21,721 nt of DNA. Source: an uncultured Collinsella sp. Its GTDB lineage: Bacteria > Actinomycetota > Coriobacteriia > Coriobacteriales > Coriobacteriaceae. Shown piece after piece: positions 14,119 to 21,721 of this stretch. Numbering within the stretch: the first letter of the stretch is position 1; each line of letters begins with the position of its first letter. The notes below the pieces were generated by a model. That model had not been told where the DNA came from. It did no database searches and worked only from the letters and a program-made list of their open reading frames with translations. The stretch covers positions 1 to 21,721 of the forward strand of contig URRT01000008.1 of the NCBI GenBank assembly GCA_900550355.1, read 5' to 3'. A program made the position numbers and the translations under genes.

Positions 14119-15462
14119 ATGTCCAAGAAAAACTATGCCGTGACCATTGCCGGCGGTGGCTCTACCTTCACTCCGGGCATCGCTCTGATGCTGCTTGAGG
14201 AGCGCGACCGCTTCCCGGTCAACAAGGTGACCTTCTACGACAACAACGCCGAGCGCCAGGAGATCGTGGCAAAGGCCTGCGAGATCTACTTCCACGAGAA
14301 CGCCCCCGAGGTTGAGTTCAACTACACCACCGACCCCGAGACCGCTTTTACCGGTACTGACTTTGTCCTCGCTCACATCCGCGTTGGCCTGTACGCTATG
14401 CGTGAGCTCGACGAGAAGATTCCTCTCAAGTACGGCTGCGTTGGTCAAGAGACCTGCGGTGCCGGCGGTATCGCCTACGGCATGCGCTCCATCGGCGGCG
14501 TCATCGAGATCCTGGACTACATGGAGAAGTACAGCCCCAACGCCTGGATGCTCAACTACTCCAACCCCGCGGCTATTGTCGCAGAGGCTTGCCGCGTGCT
14601 GCGCCCCAACAGCCGCATCATCAACATCTGCGACATGCCGATCGACCTCATGGATAAGATGAGCCGTATGTGCGGCATCAAGGATCGTCGCGAGCTGCAG
14701 TACAGCTACTACGGCCTCAACCACTTTGGTTGGTGGAGCAAGATCTACGACAAGGAGGGTAACGACCTCATGCCGCAGATCAAGGAGCACATGGCAAAGA
14801 ACGGCTACTTGGACGGCATTGAGCACGAGGCCGGTAAGGAGCAGCACGTCGAGGAGAGCTGGATTCACACCTTCGGCAAGGCCAAGGATGTCTATGCTGT
14901 CGATCCCGAGACGATTCCCAACACCTACCTCAAGTACTACCTGTACCCGGACTATGTTGTCGAGACGTCTGACCCCAACTACACTCGCGCCAATGAGGTT
15001 ATGGACGGCCGCGAGAAGAAGGTCTTTGGCGCTTGCCGCGACATCATCGCCAAGGGTACTGCCAAGGACGGCGGCTTTGAGCCCGACGTACACGCCAACT
15101 ACATCGTCGACCTTGCCTGCGCGCTGGCCGAGAACACGCTCGAGCGCTTCCTGCTGATCGTCCCCAACGATGGTGCTGTGCCCAACTTCGACCCGACGGC
15201 CATGGTCGAGGTGCCTTGCATCGTTGGCTCCAACGGCTTTGAGAAGATCTGCCAGGGCCCGATCCCGCAGTTCCAGAAGGGCCTGATGGAGCAGCAGGTT
15301 TCCGTTGAGAAGCTCGTTGTCCAGGCTTGGGTCGAGGGCAGCTATCAGAAGCTCTGGCAGGCGCTCACGCTCTCCAAGACCATTCCTTCGGCAAGCGTTG
15401 CCAAGCAGATCCTGGACGAGCTCATCGAGGCCAACAAGGATTTCTGGCCCGAGCTTAAGTAA
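14119..15462 (+). CDS. glvA: 6-phospho-alpha-glucosidase, glycoside hydrolase family 4
   Basis: A 447-residue cytoplasmic enzyme that cleaves maltose-6'-phosphate and related phosphorylated alpha-glucosides, using NAD+ and a divalent metal. The N-terminus holds the GH4 nucleotide motif (TIAGGGSTFTPG, 9-20). C171 and D172 in NICDMP and H202 in GLNHFGW fall at the same numbers as the metal ligands and acid catalyst described for Bacillus GlvA/MalA. The base Tyr is probably Y270 in IPNTYLKYY. CDMP distinguishes alpha-glucosidases from the 6-phospho-beta-glucosidases of this family. The ATG has AGGAGG upstream. It follows the PTS permease gene by 155 bases and supplies the hydrolysis step after import. 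Codon use is highly biased, suggesting strong expression when induced. Confidence 0.94.
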   Translation: MSKKNYAVTIAGGGSTFTPGIALMLLEERDRFPVNKVTFYDNNAERQEIVAKACEIYFHENAPEVEFNYTTDPETAFTGTDFVLAHIRVGLYAMRELDEKIPLKYGCVGQETCGAGGIAYGMRSIGGVIEILDYMEKYSPNAWMLNYSNPAAIVAEACRVLRPNSRIINICDMPIDLMDKMSRMCGIKDRRELQYSYYGLNHFGWWSKIYDKEGNDLMPQIKEHMAKNGYLDGIEHEAGKEQHVEESWIHTFGKAKDVYAVDPETIPNTYLKYYLYPDYVVETSDPNYTRANEVMDGREKKVFGACRDIIAKGTAKDGGFEPDVHANYIVDLACALAENTLERFLLIVPNDGAVPNFDPTAMVEVPCIVGSNGFEKICQGPIPQFQKGLMEQQVSVEKLVVQAWVEGSYQKLWQALTLSKTIPSASVAKQILDELIEANKDFWPELK

Positions 15463-15502
15463 GGACTGCTGTCTCGAACTCTCACGCATCTCTGCTTCAT
15501 TT

Positions 15503-15546
15503 GCGCCGCCGCGGTGTCCGGATTCGCCCGGATGCTGCGGCGGCGC
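15503..15546 (+). terminator. GC-rich hairpin after glvA, abutting the ychF promoter
   Basis: A perfect 10-bp stem GCGCCGCCGC/GCGGCGGCGC (15503-15512 with 15537-15546) has an inner TCCG/CGGA pairing. It starts 40 bases after the glvA stop but lacks a U run; TATACT follows directly. It may end transcription only partly. Confidence 0.45.
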
Positions 15547-15552
15547 TATACT
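15547..15552 (+). promoter_or_regulatory. Likely -10 of ychF
   Basis: TATACT lies about 38 bases before the ychF start, directly at the 3' edge of the GC-rich hairpin. The -35 would fall in the hairpin loop, where only TTCGCC is found, so the match is weak. Confidence 0.45.
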
Positions 15553-15589
15553 TATGAAGTTTGAAGTACCTGTACCAAAAGGAGCTGTC

Positions 15590-16666
<1,077 letters not shown>

Positions 16667-16677
16667 GGACGACGTGC

Positions 16678-17061
16678 ATGTTTAAATATGGCAAAAAAGC
16701 CGGCTACATGGGCATCGCGCTGCTGGTGCTTGCGGTGATTCCGTTGGTGGTAGCGGCGTGTGTCCTTCCTAACATCGGCTCCGAGGTGGCAACGAAGTTT
16801 AATGCCGCCGGCGAGGTAACGCGTTGGGGCAAGAGCTACGAGTTGCTGGCACTGCCGGTGCTCAACCTATTGCTGAGCGTGGCGACGTACTTTACGGCAG
16901 GACGCCAGGCTAAAAACAATGATGACTCCGCCGCCATGGCACGCATCGTGTGCGAGCGCTACCTGCGCAACGGTTGCATCACGGGTGTGTTCCTCAACGT
17001 GATCAACGTTTACTTTATGTACTCGGCGATTACCGGAACGGGCTTTGGCTTTGGTTTCTAG
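16678..17061 (+). CDS. Small DUF1648/SdpI-like membrane protein
   Basis: A 127-residue membrane protein with about three hydrophobic segments (roughly 10-30, 52-72 and 98-118). The segment IPLVVAACVLPNIGSEVATK, followed by FNAAGEVTRWG, fits the DUF1648 pattern found at the N-terminus of SdpI-like proteins, where positions like P..I..H/KFN.G.....W are conserved. Full SdpI immunity proteins are longer; this is the short form. AAGGACG lies before the ATG, and the gene begins 11 bases after ychF. Function is unknown; an immunity role should not be assumed. Confidence 0.8.
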   Translation: MFKYGKKAGYMGIALLVLAVIPLVVAACVLPNIGSEVATKFNAAGEVTRWGKSYELLALPVLNLLLSVATYFTAGRQAKNNDDSAAMARIVCERYLRNGCITGVFLNVINVYFMYSAITGTGFGFGF

Positions 17062-17070
17062 CTTGTCCTT

Positions 17071-17460
17071 TTAAGCAACGAGCCTGCACGCATATTCAAT
17101 GGCTGCTGCGAGGCCGCCGCTCGATCGTGGTTTAAAGACCATGTCGGCGGCGGCCTCGTTTTCGTATCCGGCGCCGCGAAGGGCGAGTGCGATACCGGCT
17201 TCCAGGAGAAGGGGCAGGCCACGCTGGCTGGTTGCGATTACGGCAGCCTGATTGAGCGAGCAGCTGTGCGCTTGGCATTGGATGGCAAGTTCACCTTGCG
17301 CCGGGCAAGGGACCAGAACGGCGGCGACGCGACTTGATAGCAATGCAAATGCTGTGCGCTCATCGGGCGAGAGACATTCTGCTTCAACGACGACGAGCTT
17401 GGGCGGTGCGCTGTTTGTGCGAAGCGTGGCTCGGTACGTGCGGACCGAAGAACCCGACAT
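17071..17460 (-). CDS. Unrecognised 129-residue protein, divergent from an XRE regulator
   Basis: I do not recognise this protein. It has no membrane segment or signal peptide. It has beta-strand-like stretches (KLVVVEA, AAVLVPCP, AAVIATS) alternating with helices (LPLLLEAGIALALRGAG, GGLAAAIEYACRL), suggesting a small alpha/beta fold. Three cysteines lie in the middle. Codon use is C/G-ending like its neighbours, which supports a real gene. The ATG at 17460 has CAGGAG seven bases upstream; a longer reading from 17484 starts inside the palindrome. It is divergent from the HTH gene across a 24-base palindrome, so it is probably that regulator's target. Its 3' part contains a long hairpin that may also terminate the facing ychF transcript. 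Confidence 0.65.
   Translation of the reverse strand: MSGSSVRTYRATLRTNSAPPKLVVVEAECLSPDERTAFALLSSRVAAVLVPCPAQGELAIQCQAHSCSLNQAAVIATSQRGLPLLLEAGIALALRGAGYENEAAADMVFKPRSSGGLAAAIEYACRLVA
17110..17162 (+). terminator. Possible terminator of the ychF-DUF1648 transcript inside the facing gene
   Basis: A perfect 11-bp stem GAGGCCGCCGC/GCGGCGGCCTC (17110-17120 with 17147-17157) has an inner TGGT/ACCA pairing and is followed by GTTTTC. It lies 49 bases after the DUF1648 stop, but also within the minus-strand CDS, where it encodes Ala- and Gly-rich residues. Confidence 0.45.
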
Positions 17461-17483
17461 AGAAAACTCCTGTGTATTCGGCA

Positions 17484-17507
17484 AAACGTAAACTATAGTT
17501 TACGTTT
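17484..17507. promoter_or_regulatory. 24-base perfect palindrome: divergent operator/promoter
   Basis: AAACGTAAACTA is followed at once by its exact reverse complement. The core reads TATAGT, a -10-like hexamer, on both strands, so bound repressor would shut both directions. It lies 24 bases upstream of the minus-strand 129-residue gene and 29 bases upstream of the plus-strand XRE gene. The HTH protein is the obvious candidate binder. Confidence 0.75.
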
Positions 17508-17536
17508 ATGTTCGGCTCCATTTCAAACTCGGCTGC

Positions 17537-17755
17537 ATGGACGAACGTGCGAAACAGATTCTTGGCAGGCGGGTCGAAGAGACACGCAGGGACCTTGGTA
17601 TCTCCAAGGTTGATTTTTGTGTGGCGACAGGAATCAGCCGACCCTACCTCGACCGAATCGAAGATGGGACGGCAAATTTCACGCTCAAGGTTCTATTTAA
17701 GATCGCGCCCGCCCTTGGCATGACGGTGTCAGAGCTTCTCGAGGGTATCGAATAG
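17537..17755 (+). CDS. Small XRE-family HTH regulator
   Basis: A 72-residue protein that is essentially one Cro/C1-type helix-turn-helix domain: RRVEETRRDLGISKVDFCVA, then TGISRPYLDRIEDG (recognition helix) and a closing helix ALGMTVSELLEG. Such proteins bind palindromic operators as dimers. The ATG at 17537 has no clear ribosome site, but no other in-frame start exists before a stop codon within the palindrome. With a start of transcription near 17506 the leader would be about 30 bases. It is similar in size to antitoxin-type or phage-like regulators, but the divergent arrangement differs from a standard toxin-antitoxin operon. Confidence 0.85.
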   Translation: MDERAKQILGRRVEETRRDLGISKVDFCVATGISRPYLDRIEDGTANFTLKVLFKIAPALGMTVSELLEGIE

Positions 17756-18076
17756 GGCGTTCCCCGCTGCTATTTGACGCTCTTTGGGCGGGTCCCCCTG
17801 GTTGCGATGTGCAAAATCGCGAGTATTCAGCACCAGTTCGGCCGTAGATGGTAGCTCGAGCGGCTGGCTTTGCCTTTTTGACAGTAGATAATCCACACGC
17901 AAAATAAAAATGAGGAATAAATATTTATTAGACGGACCCTTCGTCCTAAAAGTTCGTCTAATAATCGGCCGATTCTATGCCTCCGGAGGAGAAATTGCAG
18001 AATACTCCGATTTTTGCACGGCCCGAGGGGGACCACCTGTCGTTTAAGGCTGCGATAAGTGGAGCTGCCTTAGGGA
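17756..18076. other. About 320 bases without a gene, holding an AT-rich island
   Basis: No convincing coding frame was found. Bases about 17888-17965 are AT-rich, unlike the surroundings, and carry overlapping palindromes described separately. A short GCGAT/ATCGC hairpin lies near 17805. The asparaginase gene converges from the right; only a weak TAAGGC/GCCTTA hairpin lies after its stop, at about 18039-18073. Confidence 0.5.
17916..17964. repeat. Overlapping palindromes in the AT-rich island
   Basis: AATAAATATTTATT (17916-17929) is a perfect 14-base palindrome. It overlaps the left arm of a second inverted repeat, TTATTAGACG (17925-17934) with CGTCTAATAA (17955-17964), separated by 20 bases. 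The spacer contains another GGAC...GTCC pairing. No open frame crosses this. Confidence 0.7.
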
Positions 18077-19090
18077 TTACGCCATCGGGACGCGGTCGTG
18101 GTTGACTTGGCTGTAGAACAGGCGCTGGATTTCGGTGGCATCGCGTGACTGGCCGAGTGCCCACATGGTCTTGGCCACAAGCGTCTCGGTGGTCATGTCA
18201 TCGCCGCGCAGAATGCCCGGATGATCGGCGTAAGCGCGGCCGACCTCATAAACGCCCAGATCGAGGCCCTCTTCGGGGACCTGCGTGGTCATAACGACGG
18301 TGCGGCCCGAATCGACCCAGCGGAAAATCGCCTCCTGGAATGACTCGCCGGACTCGCCAAACTCGGGGATACCGCCAATGCCAAAGGTCTCCAGAATCAC
18401 GGCGTCGTAGCTATCGGCTAGGGCGTCCAGGATACCCGGGTTCACACCGGGCGTAAGCTTGAGTACAAATACGCGCGGGTCGATGCTGTCGTAGAAACGC
18501 ACCGGGTTTTCGCCCTGATGCGTGCCGTGGAGTCCGTTGCGCACGATGCGGTCGTTGCGGATATAGGCGATGGGCGGATAATTGACGCTAATGAACGCGT
18601 TAAAGCTCATGGTGCGTTGCTTGCGGGCGCGCGTGCCGGCAATGGCGACGCCACCAAACACAATCGACACATCGTGCGAATGCTCGTCGAGCGCATAGAG
18701 CAGGCTCTGGTACAGGTTGAGCTTGGCGTCGGTAAAGGGATTGCCCATGGGCTTTTGCGAGCCGGTGAGCACGATAGGCTTGGGGCTGTCCTGAATCAGA
18801 TAGGAAAGCGCCGCCGCGGTGTAGCTCATGGTGTCGGTGCCGTGCAGAATCACGAAGCCGTCGTGGTCGGCATAGCCCTTGACGATGACGTCGCGGATAC
18901 GCATCCAGTCACTGGGGCGCATATTGGTGCTGTCGATGTTCATGGGCTGCACGACGTCGAGCTCGCAGAGGCCCGAGATCTCGGGGACGCTCTGGGCGAG
19001 CTCCTCACCGGTCAGGGCGGGGGAGAGGCCGTTGCCGTCCTCGGTCGATGCGATGGTGCCGCCCGTGGCGATGAGAAGGATGCGCTTCAT
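18077..19090 (-). CDS. ansA: L-asparaginase, type I cytoplasmic
   Basis: A 337-residue enzyme hydrolysing asparagine to aspartate and ammonia. The first active-site motif LLIATGGTIAS carries nucleophile T12. The second, ILHGTDTMSY, carries T85 and D86, and K157 in GTRARKQRT is the likely catalytic lysine. Length matches E. coli AnsA, and there is no signal peptide, so it is the cytoplasmic form. The start is the ATG at 19090, with AGGA upstream; the longer reading from 19162 adds residues foreign to the family. It is divergent from guaA across about 270 bases. Confidence 0.94.
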   Translation of the reverse strand: MKRILLIATGGTIASTEDGNGLSPALTGEELAQSVPEISGLCELDVVQPMNIDSTNMRPSDWMRIRDVIVKGYADHDGFVILHGTDTMSYTAAALSYLIQDSPKPIVLTGSQKPMGNPFTDAKLNLYQSLLYALDEHSHDVSIVFGGVAIAGTRARKQRTMSFNAFISVNYPPIAYIRNDRIVRNGLHGTHQGENPVRFYDSIDPRVFVLKLTPGVNPGILDALADSYDAVILETFGIGGIPEFGESGESFQEAIFRWVDSGRTVVMTTQVPEEGLDLGVYEVGRAYADHPGILRGDDMTTETLVAKTMWALGQSRDATEIQRLFYSQVNHDRVPMA

Positions 19091-19174
19091 GCTGGTATTC
19101 CTATCGTATTTGCCGCCGCAGAGGCGGAGTCGTTCGGCAGTATTGTGGCACAGGGCGTCCAATGTTCAAACGTA

Positions 19175-19189
19175 TTACATCATCTGTAA
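19175..19189. promoter_or_regulatory. Inverted repeat upstream of ansA
   Basis: TTACA-N5-TGTAA, flanked by AAACG on the left and CGTTT on the right (one side offset by two bases). It lies 85 bases before ansA in the ansA-guaA gap. It could be an operator; no adjacent regulator supports it. The rest of this gap shows no gene. Confidence 0.3.
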
Positions 19190-19358
19190 CGTTTGGTAAC
19201 ACTTCAATTGCTGGCAAATAGGGGCCCGGGTCGTGCGTTTGCCGTGCGCTGATGGCTGCGAGGGACGAGAAACCCCATATAACGTGTACACTATGGAGGT
19301 TATTTTCGTTCATTCACGCGGGTGGGCACCGGCTCCCCGCCAACAAGAGGGGGAAACC

Positions 19359-20957
19359 ATGGATCAAAAGGCTTCCGCAAAGGTCCTCGTACTCGACTTT
19401 GGTGCGCAGTACGGTCAGCTCATTGCCCGTCGCGTCCGCGACCTCAACGTGTATTCCGAGATTGTCCCCTGCGACATCTCGGCCGATGAGATTCGCGAGA
19501 TGAACGCCTCTGCGCTCATCCTTTCCGGCGGTCCGGCTTCCGTGTACGCCGAGGACGCTCCGTCCATCGACCCCGCCATCTTTGACCTGGGCCTTCCCGT
19601 CCTGGGCTTCTGCTACGGCCATCAGATCACGGCCGTGACGCTCGGCGGCAAGGTCGGCCACTCCGAGGTGGGCGAGTACGGCCGCGCTACCATCACGCGC
19701 ACGGCCGGCGCCAAGCTCTTTAACTCCACGCCTATGGAGCAGACCGTGTGGATGAGCCACCGCGACGCCGTTTCCGAGGTGCCCGAGGGCTTTACCGTTA
19801 CCGCCAGCACCGACGTGTGCCCGGTTGCCGCCATGGAGTGCGTCGAGCGCAAGATTTTCACCACGCAGTTCCACCCCGAGGTCAAGCACTCCGAGTACGG
19901 TCAGCAGCTGCTGAGCAATTTCCTGTTTGAGATCTGCGGCCTGGAGCCCAACTGGAGCATGGACAACCTGGTCGAGACCATGACGGCCGAGTTCCGCGAG
20001 AAGGTCGGCGACGACCGCGTAATTCTGGCCCTGTCCGGCGGCGTCGACTCCTCCGTCGTGGCTGCGCTGGGTGCCCGTGCCGTGGGCAAGCAGATGACCT
20101 GCGTGTTCATCAACCACGGCCTGCTGCGCAAGGGCGAGCCCGAGCAGGTGGAGGAGGTCTTCACCAAGCAGTTTGACGTCGACTTTATCCACGTCCACGC
20201 CGAGGACCGTTATGCCGAGCTTTTGGCCGGCGTGACCGAGCCCGAGGAGAAGCGCCGCATCATCGGTACGCAGTTCTGGAAAGAGTTCTTCGCCGTGGCG
20301 CAGCAGCTCGAGACCGATGGCAAGCCGGTCAAGTACCTGGCCCAGGGCACCATCTACCCCGACATCATCGAGTCCGGCGCTCGCAAGACGGGCGGCAAGA
20401 CGGCCACCATCAAGAGCCATCACAACCTGATCCCGTTCCCCGAGGGCGTGCACTTCGACCTTATCGAGCCGCTCGACCACTTCTTTAAGGACGAGGTCCG
20501 CGCGCTTGGCCTGGCACTGGGCCTGCCGGCTCACATCGTGTTCCGTCAGCCTTTCCCGGGCCCGGGTCTGGCCATCCGCGTCATCGGTGCGGTCGACAAG
20601 GAGAAGCTCGAGATCCTCAAGAACGCCGACGCCATCGTGCGCGAGGAGCTCGACGCCTACAACCAGCGTCTGTTCGAGCAGACCGGCGAGCGCAACTCCG
20701 AGCACAGCTGCTGGCAGTATTTCGCGGTCCTGCCCGACATCAAGTCCGTCGGCGTTATGGGCGACGAGCGCACCTATCAGCGCCCGATCATCCTGCGTGC
20801 CGTCGAGTCCAGCGATGCCATGACCGCCGACTGGGCCAAGCTGCCCTACGACGTGCTGGCCCGCATCTCCGGCCGCATCGTTGCTGAGGTTCCTGGCGCC
20901 AACCGCGTGTGCTACGACATCACGTCCAAGCCGCCGGCGACGATCGAGTGGGAGTAG
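19359..20957 (+). CDS. guaA: GMP synthase (glutamine-hydrolysing)
   Basis: A 532-residue enzyme that converts XMP to GMP with ATP and glutamine-derived ammonia, the last step of GMP synthesis. Residues 8-195 are the class I amidotransferase with C85 (GFCYGHQ), H172 and E174 (FHPEV). Residues about 205-405 are the PP-loop ATPase with SGGVDSS (226-232). The C-terminal dimerisation domain ends with the usual PPATIEWE. The ATG at 19359 is preceded by AAGAGGGGG; an upstream in-frame ATG has no ribosome site and would add about 42 non-family residues. No purine riboswitch was recognised in the leader. A terminator follows after about 115 bases. Confidence 0.97.
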   Translation: MDQKASAKVLVLDFGAQYGQLIARRVRDLNVYSEIVPCDISADEIREMNASALILSGGPASVYAEDAPSIDPAIFDLGLPVLGFCYGHQITAVTLGGKVGHSEVGEYGRATITRTAGAKLFNSTPMEQTVWMSHRDAVSEVPEGFTVTASTDVCPVAAMECVERKIFTTQFHPEVKHSEYGQQLLSNFLFEICGLEPNWSMDNLVETMTAEFREKVGDDRVILALSGGVDSSVVAALGARAVGKQMTCVFINHGLLRKGEPEQVEEVFTKQFDVDFIHVHAEDRYAELLAGVTEPEEKRRIIGTQFWKEFFAVAQQLETDGKPVKYLAQGTIYPDIIESGARKTGGKTATIKSHHNLIPFPEGVHFDLIEPLDHFFKDEVRALGLALGLPAHIVFRQPFPGPGLAIRVIGAVDKEKLEILKNADAIVREELDAYNQRLFEQTGERNSEHSCWQYFAVLPDIKSVGVMGDERTYQRPIILRAVESSDAMTADWAKLPYDVLARISGRIVAEVPGANRVCYDITSKPPATIEWE

Positions 20958-20985
20958 GCTGATAGGGTTCTGACCTGCATTTTTG

Positions 20986-21003
20986 AGTGCCGCACAGTGC
21001 CGC
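20986..21003. repeat. Short tandem repeat after guaA
   Basis: AGTGCCGC occurs twice with a ten-base period (20986-20993, 20996-21003) in the guaA 3' untranslated region. It is short and may be chance. Confidence 0.35.
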
Positions 21004-21072
21004 TGAGTTTCGTTTCGTACGAGAGTCATGGCAAAGCCGCCAGCGATGTTGGTGAGTAAATACGATAACCGA

Positions 21073-21110
21073 GCCTCCGTTCCCGCGTTGGGACGGAGGC
21101 TTTTTCTTTG
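21073..21110 (+). terminator. Intrinsic terminator of guaA
   Basis: GCCTCCGT (21073-21080) pairs with ACGGAGGC (21093-21100). The inner CCC/GGG extends the stem past one bulged T. TTTTTCTTT follows. Confidence 0.92.
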
Positions 21111-21575
21111 TCGTTTTACTCCCTTTCACCTGCGATTTCGCAATTTACTCCCCCGTGTTTCAAGACGGCAAGGCACGGTGCGGCATTCGGAGGAACGGGA
21201 GTAAGGATTCATCCCAAGTGAGTAGACGCGCGATTTTTGTCTCCGAGAGCCAAACGGGGCCGTTTCGGGGCCTGTGAAACTCAAATCGAACTCAATAGGC
21301 TTTTCGGCGGTCTTCTCACAGCGTTTTCCCAGGTGGTTAATGGGGAGTAAAGAATCTCGCCGCCTCAATGAAAACGGGAGTAACCAGGGGAAATGCCGCG
21401 GCGTACTGCCGCGTGCCGCCGTGTAAGCCACCGCGTCATTTACTCCCCAGGTGCGCCGGAAATGCCTTGGCATGCAATGGGGAGTAAAAACTCAGCTTAC
21501 GCAGGCCCGAGCGGCGCTCGCCGCCTGGTCCACCGTCCTGATTCGGTTGCGTTGATCGCGAAATGCGGAGAGCCG
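21111..21575. repeat. Gene-free region with seven copies of GGGAGTAA in both orientations
   Basis: Exact GGGAGTAA copies: minus strand at about 21116-21123, 21145-21152 and 21440-21447; plus strand at 21197-21204, 21343-21350, 21376-21383 and 21480-21487. Five of them extend to GGGAGTAAA, and four of these to GGGGAGTAAA. Two share AATGGGGAGTAAA (about 21339-21351 and 21476-21488) and two share AACGGGAGTAA. A degenerate copy, GGTGAGTAAA, lies at 21051-21060. The 21439-21488 pair forms an inverted repeat around a 30-base spacer. Frames through the region look like chance reading, with no ribosome sites. Confidence 0.8.
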
Positions 21576-21721
21576 CTACAGCGAGGCTTTCCAGTCCTCG
21601 TATTCGTCGGCGTCGATCTTGCCGTTTTCGAGCTGCGCGCGCTTCTCTGCCCACAGTTCGATCGCCATCGCGGCTTTGGGCGCGTGCGGCGCCTTGGGGT
21701 TCAGGGAGAGGCCCGTGCCGT
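21576..21721 (-). CDS. C-terminal end of an unrecognised protein (5' end outside window)
   Basis: Forty-seven codons precede a TAG at 21576-21578. The last residues, LWAEKRAQLENGKIDADEYE then DWKASL, form two amphipathic helices joined by a GKIDADEY turn, a common way for soluble bacterial proteins to end. Codon use is C/G-ending like real genes here. The rest lies beyond the window, so the family cannot be named. No good terminator follows on the minus strand before the GGGAGTAA repeats. Confidence 0.6.
   Translation of the reverse strand, partial: GTGLSLNPKAPHAPKAAMAIELWAEKRAQLENGKIDADEYEDWKASL

Noticed and set aside
15305..15589. An upstream extension of ychF into the 3' end of glvA
   Set aside because: The Ser/Arg-rich 95 residues are glvA read in another frame. 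The GTG at 15590 has a good ribosome site and gives the family N-terminus.
17071..17755. A classical toxin-antitoxin operon
   Set aside because: The genes are divergent rather than co-directional, and the 129-residue protein shows no toxin motif I know. I report it only as an uncharacterised regulated pair.
17827..18036. A 69-codon minus-strand open frame in the AT-rich gap
   Set aside because: It has no ribosome site and no recognisable pattern, and it spans the palindromes. Chance is more likely.
19195..19358. A purine riboswitch or other known leader RNA before guaA
   Set aside because: The conserved purine-riboswitch core was not found; only general GC-rich pairings are present.
19314..21029. 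A 571-codon minus-strand open frame opposite guaA
   Set aside because: It is the mirror of a highly biased GC-rich gene with unmistakable GMP synthase motifs. It has no ribosome site and a composition (Gly, Leu, Val, His, Asp rich) typical of antisense frames.
21126..21473. A 115-codon minus-strand open frame through the GGGAGTAA region
   Set aside because: It is Arg/Ser/Pro-rich, lacks a ribosome site and runs through the repeat motifs, as expected of non-coding GC-rich DNA.
21111..21488. A CRISPR array
   Set aside because: The repeated unit is only 8-13 bases, occurs in both orientations and has irregular spacing, with no cas genes nearby.

Overview
The window looks like a chromosomal segment of a high-GC Gram-positive bacterium. 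Most likely it is a gut Coriobacteriia member such as Collinsella. That assignment is inference: it rests on strong G/C third positions, Actinobacteria-like MurT/GatD peptidoglycan amidation, fermentative dehydrogenases, a PTS maltose/alpha-glucoside locus, and many strong intrinsic terminators. Nothing here is a clear phage, IS element or CRISPR array. Most genes are ordinary metabolism or housekeeping. The less ordinary material is a gene fusion, two clear operator systems and several repeat-rich intergenic stretches.

Layout. 1-172: a tRNA-like 3' fragment on the plus strand faces a complete tRNA-Glu(UUC) on the minus strand. 228-4612: a minus-strand three-gene operon of two related helical-repeat (TPR-like) proteins followed by a single-chain MurT-GatD fusion, closed by a strong terminator. 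4613-5113: about 500 bases without a gene. 5114-7569: two metal-dependent dehydrogenases on the plus strand, a butanol-type iron alcohol dehydrogenase and a glycerol dehydrogenase (gldA), each followed by a textbook terminator. 7654-8610: a D-2-hydroxyacid dehydrogenase (minus), divergent from 8765-10018, a multi-cluster 4Fe-4S protein.

10069-15462: an alpha-glucoside utilisation locus. A minus-strand operon encodes a zinc medium-chain dehydrogenase and a GntR/UTRA repressor. Divergently, the plus strand encodes a PTS EIICB permease and a family 4 6-phospho-alpha-glucosidase. The shared control region has two copies, in opposite orientation, of a 14-base operator (TATCTAGACAAGTT and its reverse complement), one at each promoter. 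The simplest reading is that the GntR protein represses both arms until a phosphorylated sugar binds its UTRA domain. The permease imports and phosphorylates an alpha-glucoside, and the GH4 enzyme cleaves it.

15590-17061: ychF and a small DUF1648/SdpI-like membrane protein. 17071-17755: a divergent pair, an unrecognised 129-residue protein and a 72-residue XRE-type HTH protein, separated by a perfect 24-base palindrome whose core holds a -10-like TATAGT on both strands. 17756-18076: no gene, but an AT-rich island with overlapping palindromes. 18077-19090: cytoplasmic L-asparaginase (minus). 19359-20957: guaA, with a terminator at 21073-21110. 21111-21575: no gene, but seven exact copies of GGGAGTAA in both orientations (plus one degenerate copy upstream). 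21576-21721: the C-terminal end of an unrecognised minus-strand protein that runs off the window.
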